From the NCBI RefSeq assembly GCF_000953715.1, contig NZ_LN824141.1, positions 248,001-312,000 of the forward strand: DNA of 64,000 bases, given 5' to 3'. Shown in pieces: positions 43,369 through 53,069 of this stretch (position 1 is the first letter of the stretch; every line of letters starts with the position of its first letter). This DNA is from Defluviitoga tunisiensis. Lineage in GTDB: Bacteria; Thermotogota; Thermotogae; Petrotogales; Petrotogaceae. The translations under genes and the position numbers were made by a program. The notes beneath the pieces were generated by a model. The model was not told the DNA's origin, did no database searches, and worked only from the letters and a program-made list of their open reading frames with translations.

Positions 43369-45216
43369 TCACCTTCTTCTTAAAATCTTAGTGCCAATGT
43401 CTGTTTTCAAAAACAATTCTTCGAAATTCTTTTTTATAGATTCAATATCTAATCCACATTCTTGAAGTTGTTCCTCACGTGTAGCATGAGAAACAAAGTC
43501 ATCTTTTATACCAAAAGCAAATATCTGTTTGTTTTTTAATTTGTATATTTCTTCATTAAAACCACCTTTTAAGCTTCCTTCTTCATATACAAATATATAA
43601 TTTGCTTTTTCTGCTAAAACCTGCATTACAAAATCATCAACCGGTTTAACACTTCGAACGCCTATTATGTTTACTTCAAATTCATTTAAAGCTTTAACAA
43701 CAAGCTGTGCCATTGTTCCTACTGCAAGAACATAGACATCCGACTCTGACTTTTTTAAAAATCTCCATTCTCCGTTTACTATTTTGAGATTTTCTAATAT
43801 TTGTGTTACGCTAATTTTTTCTCCATCTCTAGGAAAACGAATAAATCTAGGCTTTTTTATTCCTTGAATAACTGATGTATATACCATATTTGCAAGGTCT
43901 TGCGCATCCAAAGGGGTCCAAACTTCAACATTGGGGATTAATCTAGTGTAAGATAGATCAAAAACACCATGATGAGTAGGCCCATCTTCTCCAACTAAAC
44001 CAGCTCTATCAAGCAAAAATAAAACTGGGGCTTTTTGTAAAGCTACATCATGAATCAATGAATCAAAAGCTCTTTGCATGAATGTAGAATATATATCAAC
44101 AATAGGCAAAATACCGCCAAAAGAAACAGCGGCTGCAGTAGTTACTACGCTTGATTCTGTAATACCCATATCGATAACTTTATCTGGAGAAATCTCTTGT
44201 AATATATCAAGACCTGTACCTGATGACATTGCAGCAGTAAACGCTAGAAATTCATAATTTTTAAGCCAAGCAAGAGTATGGCCAACTATTTTACTATAAG
44301 AAATTTTATCATCTTTTTTGGATATTCCATGAAATTTTATAGGCGCATTCTCTATCTCTTCAAATCCTTTTCCTTTTTTGGTAACAACATGTAGCAAAAC
44401 TGGACCTTCGTTATATTCTTTCATAAACTTAAAGTACTCTTCAAGTTTTTTTATATTATGTCCTTCAACTGGTCCATAATATTTTATACCCATGTCCTCG
44501 AAAAAAGGTGCGGGCGAAGCATAAAATGAATATTTTAGCGCATCTCTAAATTTTTTCAATAGATTTTCCACATCTTTTCCAACGGAAGAATCTTCCAAAG
44601 AACTTTTTAAAGCTTTTTTCGTTTCTGTATATTCTTTTTTTACTCTGAAATTGTTAAGAAGTTGAGATATCGCACCAACATTTTTTGAAATAGCCATTTC
44701 ATTATCATTCAATACTATTTTAACGTTTGCTCCTTGGTAATTTAACTGATTTAAGGATTCAAGGGTCATTCCACATCCTAAAGCACCGTCTCCAACAATA
44801 GCTACTATATCCCTTTTTCTTTTTTTTAACTTATCTGATAAAAAGAAACCTAGTGCTGCAGCAATAGCGGTACCCGCATGTCCAGCACCAAACTTATCAG
44901 CATCTGATTCAAAAATATTGGTATATCCACTTATACCTGCTTTTTTTCTAATATTCTTAAATTCTTTCCATCTACCTGTTAGAAGTTTGTGAACATAGCT
45001 TTGATGACTAGTATCCCATATAATTACATCTTCAACAGGATCAAAAATTCTATACAATGCTATGGTTAGCTCAACTACTCCCAGATTAGAAGCAAGGTGG
45101 CCGCTGCCGTTGGATATTGTTGTATATATATATTTTCTAATTTTTTGAGCTAATTCTTCCAATTCTTCATAATTCATATTATTGAGCAGTTTATAAAGAG
45201 GAACGTTTGTATCCAT
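43369..45216 (-). CDS. dxs: 1-deoxy-D-xylulose-5-phosphate synthase
   Basis: TPP enzyme starting the MEP isoprenoid pathway (pyruvate + GAP to DXP). Family blocks: GHAGTAIAAALGF, TPP/Mg site VGDGALGCGMTLESLN with NDNEMAIS, then the second domain EDGPTHHGVFDL. 615 residues. The ATG at 45216 is unambiguous by homology of the N-terminus but has no SD near it: GGAGG is about 41 nt upstream, separated by a perfect hairpin (separate entry). It follows asp23-nusB in the minus-strand cluster. Confidence 0.95.
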   Translation of the reverse strand: MDTNVPLYKLLNNMNYEELEELAQKIRKYIYTTISNGSGHLASNLGVVELTIALYRIFDPVEDVIIWDTSHQSYVHKLLTGRWKEFKNIRKKAGISGYTNIFESDADKFGAGHAGTAIAAALGFFLSDKLKKRKRDIVAIVGDGALGCGMTLESLNQLNYQGANVKIVLNDNEMAISKNVGAISQLLNNFRVKKEYTETKKALKSSLEDSSVGKDVENLLKKFRDALKYSFYASPAPFFEDMGIKYYGPVEGHNIKKLEEYFKFMKEYNEGPVLLHVVTKKGKGFEEIENAPIKFHGISKKDDKISYSKIVGHTLAWLKNYEFLAFTAAMSSGTGLDILQEISPDKVIDMGITESSVVTTAAAVSFGGILPIVDIYSTFMQRAFDSLIHDVALQKAPVLFLLDRAGLVGEDGPTHHGVFDLSYTRLIPNVEVWTPLDAQDLANMVYTSVIQGIKKPRFIRFPRDGEKISVTQILENLKIVNGEWRFLKKSESDVYVLAVGTMAQLVVKALNEFEVNIIGVRSVKPVDDFVMQVLAEKANYIFVYEEGSLKGGFNEEIYKLKNKQIFAFGIKDDFVSHATREEQLQECGLDIESIKKNFEELFLKTDIGTKILRRR

Positions 45217-45262
45217 TATAAAATAATGAGATTTTTACACAATAAAAATCTCATTTTCCTCC
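45216..45262 (-). promoter_or_regulatory. dxs leader: SD, 12-residue mini-ORF and 12-bp hairpin
   Basis: On minus: GGAGG (45262-45258), then ATG opening a 12-codon frame (MRFLLCKNLIIL) whose TAA overlaps the dxs ATG (TAATG). A perfect 12-bp inverted repeat (AATGAGATTTTT 45255-45244 / AAAAATCTCATT 45236-45225) covers the mini-ORF start. If folded, the SD would come to 10 bases from the dxs ATG, the normal spacing. So either coupling through the mini-ORF or hairpin-bypass initiation fits; a weak terminator of nusB is a third option. Confidence 0.55.
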
Positions 45263-45304
45263 TTTCTCACCCTTTCTTTTTACAAAATACAAATTATATT
45301 CTCA

Positions 45305-45739
45305 TTAAGTAAGTAAAGTTTGAGAACGTGCTATTTTATTAACGATCCCATTGACAAAACTCGCGGATTTTTGTGACGAATAAGTTTTTGTCAATTCTAC
45401 AGCTTCGTTTAAGATAACTTTAACTGGAATGTCTTTTTTATTTAGTAACTCATAAATACAAATTCTCATTGCTGTTTTCTCAACATTTCCAATTCGATCA
45501 ACCGGCCACCCTTGTGAATATTTATTTATCAATGAATCATAGAATGATTTTTTACCGTAAATCTCTGAAACATATTTTTTGGCCTCTTCATAATACTCCT
45601 TTTGTAAATTTACTTGTTCGTTAAGTTTCTCTAAGGTAAATAATATTTCATCTAAAGTATTATCGTTTATATCTATCTGGAAAAGGCTTTCAAAAACTAT
45701 TTTTCTCATTAATCTTTTTTGAAACACTACATCATTCAT
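45305..45739 (-). CDS. nusB: Transcription antitermination factor NusB
   Basis: All-helical RNA-binding protein for rRNA antitermination, 144 residues. Seen: KRLMRKIVFESLFQIDI, then the C-terminal NusB block (AMRICIYELLNKKDIPVKVILNEAVELTKTYS, FVNGIVNKIA). Start chosen ATG 45739, overlapping the asp23 stop; a farther ATG at 45769 is possible and would add ten charged residues. Asp23-nusB order as in Bacillus yqhY-nusB. Confidence 0.9.
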   Translation of the reverse strand: MNDVVFQKRLMRKIVFESLFQIDINDNTLDEILFTLEKLNEQVNLQKEYYEEAKKYVSEIYGKKSFYDSLINKYSQGWPVDRIGNVEKTAMRICIYELLNKKDIPVKVILNEAVELTKTYSSQKSASFVNGIVNKIARSQTLLT

Positions 45740-46178
45740 TTTGTTTGTTTTTCTCCTCTTCATCTTCAACTTTGCTTGAATCTTCTTCTTCAGCTAACTC
45801 CTTCTCTGTTTCTTCTTCCATAAACTCTTCAAACTCTTCTTCGATCTCTTCTGGTTTAGATATAGTTTCTATTGTTATATCTATATTTGAAACATATACC
45901 TGGGCTAATTTTTCAAGCTCATCTTTAATTTTTTTCTGAGCCCTTTTGGAATACTCTACAATATTTTCACCATACTTGGCAGGAATTTTTAAATAAATAC
46001 TCACACTAGTGTCATCATTTACAGACACTTTTATGCTTTTTTGAAGATCTTTTTGAATTTTTTCATTAAATATTTTTTCTTCTTTCAGATATTTTTCGAC
46101 AGTTTTATACACCATATCTTTCAAAACATTTTCAGAGATACTTATTGTTCCGTAATCATTTTGTTCAGTAAGTGGCAT
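45732..46178 (-). CDS. Asp23/Gls24 family protein with acidic tail
   Basis: 148 residues. The N-terminal two thirds match the Asp23 (DUF322) family: YGTISISENVLKDMVYKTVEKYL and a KVSVNDDTSVSIYLKIPAKYGENI block. The last 45 residues are almost entirely Glu, Asp, Lys and Ser, a disordered acidic tail. Family members are linked to envelope or lipid homeostasis in Firmicutes (YqhY controls acetyl-CoA carboxylase). Strong SD AAGGAGG. Overlaps nusB. Confidence 0.8.
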   Translation of the reverse strand: MPLTEQNDYGTISISENVLKDMVYKTVEKYLKEEKIFNEKIQKDLQKSIKVSVNDDTSVSIYLKIPAKYGENIVEYSKRAQKKIKDELEKLAQVYVSNIDITIETISKPEEIEEEFEEFMEEETEKELAEEEDSSKVEDEEEKNKQNE

Positions 46179-46314
46179 ACTAATAACCTCCTTCTTTTTG
46201 ATATCTTCAAAAATTAACGAAAAATAATTTATTTTATTTTTTATCTTTATATAGGCTTTATCACAAATTCAATACTACTCACGATTCTATTCTTCTTTGA
46301 AATTATATCACAAA

Positions 46315-48768
46315 TCAAAACATTTTTAACTGATTTTCCTGTACTTTATAACTCTTCTTCTTAATGTTTTTAACTTTTTTAAGCTTATTTTCAAGATCAA
46401 CTCTATCAGATAATTGTTCTAAAACCTCTCTGGCTCGATCTACAATCTCAACTGGAAATCCCGCTAGCTTTGCAATCTCTATTCCATAGCTATTATCACT
46501 TGTTCCATCTTCTATTTTGTGAAGGAAAATAACACCTTCCATTGTTTCCTTGACTTTTATTCTTTTTGCAATTACTTCATTATATATATATGACATATAG
46601 GTCAATTCTGTATAATGAGTTGCAAAAATAGTATTACATTTTTTTACTTGAAATAAGTACTCAGATATCGCCCATGCAACAGATATTCCATCTAAAGTAC
46701 TTGTTCCTCTTCCCACTTCATCAAGGAGTACTAGACTATGTTCTGTTGCTCTATTGATTATTGTCGACATCTCAAGCATCTCAACTAAAAACGTGGACTT
46801 TCCCGTAACAATATCATCTCTCGCCCCTATTCGAGTAAATATCCCATCATATACTGGGAGCTCAGCAACCTCTGCAGGAACAAAACATCCAATTTGAGCC
46901 ATTATACTAATTATTCCAATCTGCCTTACATATGTAGATTTACCGCTCATATTAGGACCTGTCAATATTATATAAAATCGGTCTTCATCAAATATTAAAT
47001 CATTTGGAATAAAATTACTTACAAAACGTTCAACCACAGGATGTCTACCGTTGATTATCTTTGTATTCCTTGATTTTTCTATCATTTTCGGCCTTATATA
47101 ATTATATTTAACACTCGCCTCTGCAAAAGACCTAAAAACATCAAGTTCTGCTAATCTATCTGATAGTTGTTTTATTTCAGTCACATATTTTTCTAACTCT
47201 AGAATAATTTTATCAAATAGTTCCTTTTCTATAGCTTTGATTCTATCTTCTGCCAAGGACAATTTTTGTTCAATTTGTCGCAATTCTTCAATAGTAAATC
47301 TTTCAGTATTAACCAAAGTCTGTTTTCTAGTATAGTATGCAGGAACTTTTGCTATTTGAGTCTTAGGTATTTCAATATAAAAACCATAAACTTTATTTCT
47401 ACTAACCTTTAAGCTATTAATTTTTGTTAATTCTTTTTCTCTTTTTTCAATCTCTTCAAGAATGTTGTCGATGTTTTTTAGTATGTTTCTATACTCATCA
47501 AGTTCATTAGAAACACCTTCTTTGATAACTTCTCCACTCCCAACCTCAATTGAGGGTTCTTCACATATGGTCTTTTCTATAATTTCTTTGACTTCACCTA
47601 AGGGATCTATTTTGTCAAAGAAACTACTAATACCAAGGTTTGTTTTAACAGATTCAATAATATAAGGTACTATTTCTAAAGAATCTTTTAACGCAATTAA
47701 ATCTCGTGGAGTAGCTTTACGTAAGGAAATTCTAGAAGAAATTCTTTCTAAGTCCTTAATGTGAGAAAAATATTCTTTTAGCTCTTCCATTAATAAATGG
47801 TCTTCTTTAAGAGCTTCAACATAATCAAATCTTTGTTCTATAATATTTTTATCTAACAATGGCGATATGATGAAATCTCTTAATTTTCTGTGACCCATGC
47901 TAGTTCTAGTAAACTTTAGTATATCATAAAGTGTTTTACCTCTTGTAGTTGAAGTTGGCAATATTCCAAGATTTTCTATTGTATTTGAATCTAAAAGCAT
48001 GTATTCTCTCGTTTTAAAACGTTTTGGTATTTTCATATGACGTATCTTTGAAAACTGTGTTAGTTCAAGATACTTTAATACTGCGTCTGCAACTTTTAAT
48101 TCTTCATTATTATAATCAACATAGTCAAGACTAAAAACTTTATAGATATCCTTTAAATGTTCCAAAAAATTATTTGAAAAATACCAATCATCTAATACTT
48201 CAACGTATAAATCTGGAAGCATATTTTTTATTTGTTTATATAAACTCTCTACATTTTTAGATAGAAGTATCTGAACAAACCCAAAAGAATTGATAAAATC
48301 CAGCAGTTCATTCTCATTAAAATCAAAAGTATCTAAGTAAAATTCACCTGTAGAAAAATCAAAAACCGCTAGAATATAACCCTTTTCACTTTTTGTTATT
48401 AAAGTTGAAAATCTATTAAAATCATCGATCATGTTATCGTCAACAATCGTTCCAGGTGTCAAAACCCTTGTAACTTTTCTATCAACAATACCTTTAGCTG
48501 TTTGAGGGTCTTCTACTTGTTCACATATAGCAACTTTGCACCCACTATCCAAAAGCTTTTTTAAGTAATTATTAAGTGCATGATAAGGAATACCGGCCAT
48601 AGGATGACCATTTCTTTTTGTAAGAACTATTTGAAGTATTTCACTAACCTTTTGGGCATCATCAAAAAATGTTTCATAAAAATCTCCTAATCTAAAAAGT
48701 AATATTGAATCCTTATACTCCTCTTTTATTTCAAGATATTGTTTTATCATTGGAGTTAAGTTTGCCAT
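46315..48768 (-). CDS. mutS: DNA mismatch repair protein MutS
   Basis: 817-residue mismatch recognition ATPase. N-terminal Phe-x-Glu mismatch motif in LGDFYETFFDDA, then YIRPKMIEKSR, Walker A LTGPNMSGKSTYVRQIG, Walker B LVLLDEVGRGTSTLDG, and FATHYTEL. Full length. GGAGGT precedes the ATG. It is transcribed after clpP but behind a terminator-like hairpin (48793-48829). No mutL lies nearby. Confidence 0.97.
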   Translation of the reverse strand: MANLTPMIKQYLEIKEEYKDSILLFRLGDFYETFFDDAQKVSEILQIVLTKRNGHPMAGIPYHALNNYLKKLLDSGCKVAICEQVEDPQTAKGIVDRKVTRVLTPGTIVDDNMIDDFNRFSTLITKSEKGYILAVFDFSTGEFYLDTFDFNENELLDFINSFGFVQILLSKNVESLYKQIKNMLPDLYVEVLDDWYFSNNFLEHLKDIYKVFSLDYVDYNNEELKVADAVLKYLELTQFSKIRHMKIPKRFKTREYMLLDSNTIENLGILPTSTTRGKTLYDILKFTRTSMGHRKLRDFIISPLLDKNIIEQRFDYVEALKEDHLLMEELKEYFSHIKDLERISSRISLRKATPRDLIALKDSLEIVPYIIESVKTNLGISSFFDKIDPLGEVKEIIEKTICEEPSIEVGSGEVIKEGVSNELDEYRNILKNIDNILEEIEKREKELTKINSLKVSRNKVYGFYIEIPKTQIAKVPAYYTRKQTLVNTERFTIEELRQIEQKLSLAEDRIKAIEKELFDKIILELEKYVTEIKQLSDRLAELDVFRSFAEASVKYNYIRPKMIEKSRNTKIINGRHPVVERFVSNFIPNDLIFDEDRFYIILTGPNMSGKSTYVRQIGIISIMAQIGCFVPAEVAELPVYDGIFTRIGARDDIVTGKSTFLVEMLEMSTIINRATEHSLVLLDEVGRGTSTLDGISVAWAISEYLFQVKKCNTIFATHYTELTYMSYIYNEVIAKRIKVKETMEGVIFLHKIEDGTSDNSYGIEIAKLAGFPVEIVDRAREVLEQLSDRVDLENKLKKVKNIKKKSYKVQENQLKMF

Positions 48769-48792
48769 TTTACATAACCTCCAAAAAGTTAA

Positions 48793-48829
48793 GAAAAAGG
48801 AGGACGCATCTGTTCGGCGCCCTCTTTTG
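48793..48829 (-). terminator. Terminator-like hairpin between clpP and mutS (minus)
   Basis: On minus: AAAGAGGGCGCC ... GCGTCCTCCTTTTTC, a stem of about eight pairs with one G-U and a T run. It separates clpP from mutS. Confidence 0.75.
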
Positions 48830-48855
48830 TATTTTACCGGAAATAAGTCTCTTAA

Positions 48856-49470
48856 TCATTTTTTCTTAGAATCATCAGTTGTTTCACTCATCGTTGTTAT
48901 AACTTTGTCTATTAGTCCATAATTTAAAGCTTCTTGAGCATTCATAAAAAAATCTCTGTCTGTATCTTTTTCAATCTTTTCTAAAGGTTGGCCTGTATGA
49001 GTACTTAATATATTATTAAGATCATTTCTAAGTCTTAGAATTTCACGTGCATGAATCTGAATATCAATCGCCGAACCTTCAGCACCGCCCCATGGTTGAT
49101 GTATCATTATTCTTGAATTTGGCAGAGAATATCGTTTCCCTTTTGCTCCCGCCGCCAACAAAACTGCCCCCATTGAAGCAGCTTGACCTATACATATAGT
49201 AGATATATCCGGCTTAACGTACATCATTGTATCATATATACCTAAGCCTGCTGTGACAGAACCTCCAGGAGAATTAATGTATAAAAAAATGTCTTTATCT
49301 GGATCTTGAGATTCTAAAAACAAAAGTTGAGCAATTATTACATTCGCTACATCATCATTTATTACAGAGCCTAAAAACACTATCCTATCTTTTAACAGTC
49401 TTGAATATATGTCGTAGGCTCGTTCATACCTTCCTTCTGTTTCTATAACAACCGGTAGAGGTATAGCCAT
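48856..49470 (-). CDS. clpP: ATP-dependent Clp protease proteolytic subunit
   Basis: Serine peptidase core of ClpAP/XP. Catalytic triad Ser99 (GQAASMGA), His124 (MIHQPWGG), Asp173 (TDRDFFM). 204 residues. The N-terminus [23 protein letters not shown] is standard. One base separates it from the remA-like gene, so they are probably co-translated. AGGAAGG SD. Confidence 0.97.
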   Translation of the reverse strand: MAIPLPVVIETEGRYERAYDIYSRLLKDRIVFLGSVINDDVANVIIAQLLFLESQDPDKDIFLYINSPGGSVTAGLGIYDTMMYVKPDISTICIGQAASMGAVLLAAGAKGKRYSLPNSRIMIHQPWGGAEGSAIDIQIHAREILRLRNDLNNILSTHTGQPLEKIEKDTDRDFFMNAQEALNYGLIDKVITTMSETTDDSKKK

Positions 49471-49471
49471 T

Positions 49472-49762
49472 CTATCGCCTTCCTTTTCTTACTTTTTCAA
49501 CTATTTTATCTGCAGTAAGAGGAGTTAAAATTATTTGTCCACTATCCATATAAATAACAGTTTTTACGCCTTTTCCATATGTGGCATCTATTAAACTTGT
49601 TGAGCCTTTTATAGACCCCTCTTCTTCATCTTCAGACTGTGTTATTACATCAATTCCCTGGTAAATCTTCTTGATCTTTGAAAACTGAATTAAACTTGCA
49701 GGAACAATGGAGTGTATTCTTTCAGTCGGGATATACACACCTTTACCAACTGAAACAAACAT
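49472..49762 (-). CDS. RemA-like (DUF370) DNA-binding regulator with an acidic insert
   Basis: 96 residues. The DUF370/RemA blocks are visible: [20 protein letters not shown] at the N-terminus, and [25 protein letters not shown] near residue 57. Between them lies an acidic insert ([11 protein letters not shown]). In Bacillus RemA is a biofilm regulator that binds DNA as an oligomer. Here it is coupled to clpP. A TATAAT on minus (plus 49795-49800) and AGGAGG precede it. Role here is inferred. Confidence 0.75.
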   Translation of the reverse strand: MFVSVGKGVYIPTERIHSIVPASLIQFSKIKKIYQGIDVITQSEDEEEGSIKGSTSLIDATYGKGVKTVIYMDSGQIILTPLTADKIVEKVRKGRR

Positions 49763-49885
49763 AATTTTCCTCCTCTACAATTTTATACATATTCATTATA
49801 CAAAAAAAATATTATATTTTGATTAATAATTTTTAACCAGTCAATCTTGTTGTATTTGTATATTATTTGATGCTTATAATATAAA

Positions 49886-50143
49886 CTATAAATCCGCAAA
49901 CTGACTTTTGATTTTTTCGTATTTTTCATCTATCATGCTTTTTTCTTCCTTTAAAGTTACTAATTTTTCTCTTGCATAAGTTAATATTTCTAATGCTTTT
50001 TTGTAAATCTCAAGGGCATCTTCTATATTTATATCATCTCTTTCGTTTTGAAAGTACTCGTTTATTCTTTCTAATAATTCTAATTGTTGTTTAAAACTCA
50101 GTTCCTTAATATCTTTTTCAGTTAGATTTATTATATCTTCCAT
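49886..50143 (-). CDS. xseB: Exodeoxyribonuclease VII small subunit
   Basis: 85-residue helical protein following xseA at 52 nt. The segment ELLERINEYFQ ... INIEDALEIYKKALEILTYAREKL has the two-helix XseB pattern (E-L-E-x-I then LEdslelYkkGv). It binds XseA to form exonuclease VII. Position after xseA is the main support. Confidence 0.78.
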   Translation of the reverse strand: MEDIINLTEKDIKELSFKQQLELLERINEYFQNERDDINIEDALEIYKKALEILTYAREKLVTLKEEKSMIDEKYEKIKSQFADL

Positions 50144-50195
50144 TTTGTCACCTTCTTAATATATCTACTTTGTAAAAATACAAGTAATTTTCACA

Positions 50196-51599
50196 TTACC
50201 ATTTATATATTTTCTCAATGTTAGAATCAGCACTACCATCTTTAAAAATTAGTCTAACTTTTTCACCTTCATCTATTTTTGAAATTGAATCTACAATCTC
50301 TTCATTCTTTTTTATCAATACTCCATTGTATAAAAATGCTGCAAATGGACTTGATTCTGTTAACCGTTGAAAAACGTTTATTAAAGAACTTTCGGAGTAG
50401 TCAATCATATTTTTCATTTCTGTTAGAATACTGTTTTGATAGGTTACTACATTCTTAGAAACATTATTTAATAAGAAATTCAATAAATTTGAAATATTTT
50501 CTAATTTATTGAGATCAACATTTTTTTCATTGTATTCAAGGATTAAATTTACTTGGTTTTTAATTTGTAAATAATTATCTTCCAACTTTTTAGATGCATT
50601 TAATATCTCCTTGTTAATAAAATATTTTATATTATTTATTGTATTAAATGAAATTAAATTTTCTGCCCTTGAGTATATATTATTAAAATATAGAGTCAAA
50701 TCTTTTTCAAGAGATTCTATTCTATCAACATAAAAATTTATTTGGTTGACAATATCTCGAGAAACCTCTGTAGGAGTAGAATAGTTTTTCCAGCTAACAT
50801 AGTCAGGAATGGTTTTATCTTGTTCATGACCTATACCAACAACAACAGGTATCTTTTCATTAAACTTTGCAATTATATAAGCTAGTTCTAAATCATCAAA
50901 GTACATTAAATCACTCTTAGAACCTCCACCTCTAATAATAACAACAATATCATAATCAATTTTTGATTTTAATATAGCTCCCAAAGCATATTTTATTCCT
51001 GGAACAGTATTAACCCCTTGCATTGGAGCAGGGTATAAATGCACTATAGGAACAAACCTTGCATGATTAATATTTTTCAAAAAATCCCCGAAACCTGCTG
51101 CAGTTGGTGATGAAACAACTGCTATCTTTTTTATAGGGTTTAATTCAACTAACTCATGTTCTACTTTTCTTAAAAGGCCGTTTTTTTCAAGTATTTTTAA
51201 TATCTCTCTTCTTTTTTTCTCTATTTCCGAGTCTCCTAAGGCGATGACGTAGGTTCCATGAACCACATACTTAGCTTCTCGTTTCCAAAAATTAACTACT
51301 CCTCCAAATTTCCATCTTTTATTTATAAGCTCTTTTTCAGATTTCAAGTGACAATGGTCAAGAAGATACGGAATTGAAGATTGATTAAAAAAGATAGTTA
51401 TGGAATAATTTGAATTTCGAACCTTTTGAGATAGTTCTACATATAAATCTCCTCTTTTGCTATATTTAGCATGGGTTACATCCCCTATAACTTCTATTTC
51501 TTTAGAATACATTGGAGAATTCACAAAAATAGAGTTAAGGTACTCAATAAGTTCTTGAATTGATTCAAACTTAAATTCATTTTGTTGATGAAATAACAA
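50196..51599 (-). CDS. xseA: Exodeoxyribonuclease VII large subunit
   Basis: 467 residues. N-terminal OB fold (GDVTHAKYSKRGDLYVEL), then the catalytic core with KKIAVVSSPTAAGFGDFL, VPIVHLYPAPMQG, IVVIIRGGGSKSDLMYFDDLELA and GIGHEQDKTIPDYVS, then a long coiled coil. Exonuclease VII degrades single-stranded DNA from both ends. TTG start at 51599, inside the end of rsmI (23-nt overlap), with GGGAG upstream. Confidence 0.93.
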   Translation of the reverse strand: MLFHQQNEFKFESIQELIEYLNSIFVNSPMYSKEIEVIGDVTHAKYSKRGDLYVELSQKVRNSNYSITIFFNQSSIPYLLDHCHLKSEKELINKRWKFGGVVNFWKREAKYVVHGTYVIALGDSEIEKKRREILKILEKNGLLRKVEHELVELNPIKKIAVVSSPTAAGFGDFLKNINHARFVPIVHLYPAPMQGVNTVPGIKYALGAILKSKIDYDIVVIIRGGGSKSDLMYFDDLELAYIIAKFNEKIPVVVGIGHEQDKTIPDYVSWKNYSTPTEVSRDIVNQINFYVDRIESLEKDLTLYFNNIYSRAENLISFNTINNIKYFINKEILNASKKLEDNYLQIKNQVNLILEYNEKNVDLNKLENISNLLNFLLNNVSKNVVTYQNSILTEMKNMIDYSESSLINVFQRLTESSPFAAFLYNGVLIKKNEEIVDSISKIDEGEKVRLIFKDGSADSNIEKIYKW

Positions 51600-52257
51600 C
51601 TGTTAATTCTCCCTTCACAATTTCTTTTGATTCAAAGAATGCTAAAGCTTCTTCAACATTTCCTCTAAAAAGCTCCTGATGTAATTTAGTCATTTCTCTT
51701 CCTACAAACAAGTCAACATTCCCTAAATGATCTTTTATCTCTTTTAACGTCTTTATTATACGATTGGGAGATTCAAAAAAAACGATTGTACTTTTTATTT
51801 CTTTTTCGTTTATTTCTCTAAGAAGCCTTCTTAATTTTTTATCTCTTGGTAAAAAACCTAAAAAAACGAATCTTGATGCCACAAAACCACTTAAGGCTAG
51901 GGCAGTCGTGACCGCTGAAGGGCCTGGTGCTATATCAATTTCTATATCCTCTTTCCAACATTCTTCAATTAGACTTGAACCTGGATCCGAAATAACTGGC
52001 ATTCCAGCGTCACTAACTAAAGCTGTTACTTCATGACTTTTAATAAGAGTAATTGCTTTTTCTATTAATTTAGAAGCATTTGCCTCATTAAACGTAAACA
52101 ATTCTTTTTTACCTAAATTGTAATGATTAATAAGTTTCAAGGTAACCCTTTTATCTTCTGTAAAAATAAGATCTGCTTTCTCTAATATTTTAAGGGCTCT
52201 AAAAGTTATATCTTCTAAATTACCAATAGGCGTACCGACTATATATAGTTTTCCCAT
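51577..52257 (-). CDS. rsmI: 16S rRNA (cytidine(1402)-2'-O)-methyltransferase RsmI
   Basis: SAM-dependent methyltransferase of the tetrapyrrole-methylase fold. Blocks: LYIVGTPIGNLEDITFRA at the N-terminus, ALVSDAGMPVISDPG, IDIAPGPSAVTTALALSG, FLGFLPR, FFESPNRI and REMTKLHQE. 226 residues, shorter than E. coli RsmI because the C-terminal domain is missing, common in this group. Overlaps xseA. Confidence 0.94.
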   Translation of the reverse strand: MGKLYIVGTPIGNLEDITFRALKILEKADLIFTEDKRVTLKLINHYNLGKKELFTFNEANASKLIEKAITLIKSHEVTALVSDAGMPVISDPGSSLIEECWKEDIEIDIAPGPSAVTTALALSGFVASRFVFLGFLPRDKKLRRLLREINEKEIKSTIVFFESPNRIIKTLKEIKDHLGNVDLFVGREMTKLHQELFRGNVEEALAFFESKEIVKGELTVVISSTK

Positions 52258-52296
52258 TATTTTCTAATATTCCTCCAAATAATTTGCAAAGCTAAC

Positions 52297-52857
52297 TTAC
52301 AATATTTTAGAATTAATATACTTCCATAATGCATCCCATTCACAAACATATTCTCCTGCAAAATCAGAGTTATTGTATCCTTCTTTATAAGTTAAATCTT
52401 CTAAGCCAAAATATAACTCTCCGAGGAAATCTTTTAAATAACTATCTAAATCTATATTTATTGTTTTTTCTTCTATCTCTAGTAAATATTTTATTTCTTT
52501 TAAATCTTTTTTATAATTAATACAGTTGTTCGGATTCAAAAGTTCATCTATAACTATTTCAGGATCTTTATTTAATAAATATCTATGTTTCATTACCATT
52601 CGTTGGCATTTCAAATCTTCCACATTCACATGCGATTTCTCAATAGTTCTTTCCTCTTCTTCTCTTATACCTTTTGTTAACTCTTTTTTGTAATTTAAAG
52701 TCCAAATTTCATTATCAGAAAGTTTTTCCAGCCTAGTCCTTAGCCCGGCATTATCATACCATTGAACAATAAGCGCTCTACACAAACTTCGAGAAACTAA
52801 TTTATTGAATACGTATTGGCTTTTTATTCTATATTTTTTTTCTTTTTCTAAAATCAT
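52297..52857 (-). CDS. CYTH-domain (triphosphate tunnel metalloenzyme-like) protein
   Basis: 186 residues. The CYTH hallmark ExExK is visible at the N-terminus (EKEKK, residues 4-8). Further basic/acidic pairs of the tunnel follow: QWY then GLRTRLEK, YKKELTKGIREEEERTIE, MVMKHRYLL and EIVIDEL. Members hydrolyse triphosphates or make cAMP; here small size suggests a triphosphatase. Substrate unknown. The ATG is 23 nt from the SD AAAGGAG, which can pair with CCCTTT next to the ATG (separate entry). Nothing in the neighbourhood points to a pathway. Confidence 0.65.
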   Translation of the reverse strand: MILEKEKKYRIKSQYVFNKLVSRSLCRALIVQWYDNAGLRTRLEKLSDNEIWTLNYKKELTKGIREEEERTIEKSHVNVEDLKCQRMVMKHRYLLNKDPEIVIDELLNPNNCINYKKDLKEIKYLLEIEEKTINIDLDSYLKDFLGELYFGLEDLTYKEGYNNSDFAGEYVCEWDALWKYINSKIL

Positions 52858-52887
52858 AAAGGGATTTAATAAACTATTCTCTCCTTT
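52858..52887 (-). promoter_or_regulatory. CYTH gene leader: SD able to pair with CCCTTT beside the ATG
   Basis: On minus AAAGGAG (52887-52881) lies 23 nt from the ATG. AAAGG can pair with CCTTT (52862-52858), which abuts the start codon. Similar in layout to the lonC-like leader. Confidence 0.35.
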
Positions 52888-53069
52888 CGATACTTACTTA
52901 TAAATTCTAAAATAATTATTCTAATTTGATATAATTATATCATATATTAATTATATTAACCTTTTGATAATAACTCTATATAGCAATGAGATATGTAAAT
53001 CACTTTTAAAATGGGCTATAAAAATGAGCAAATTTTCATGAAAATTTTACTTATTAGAAAATTATTAGC

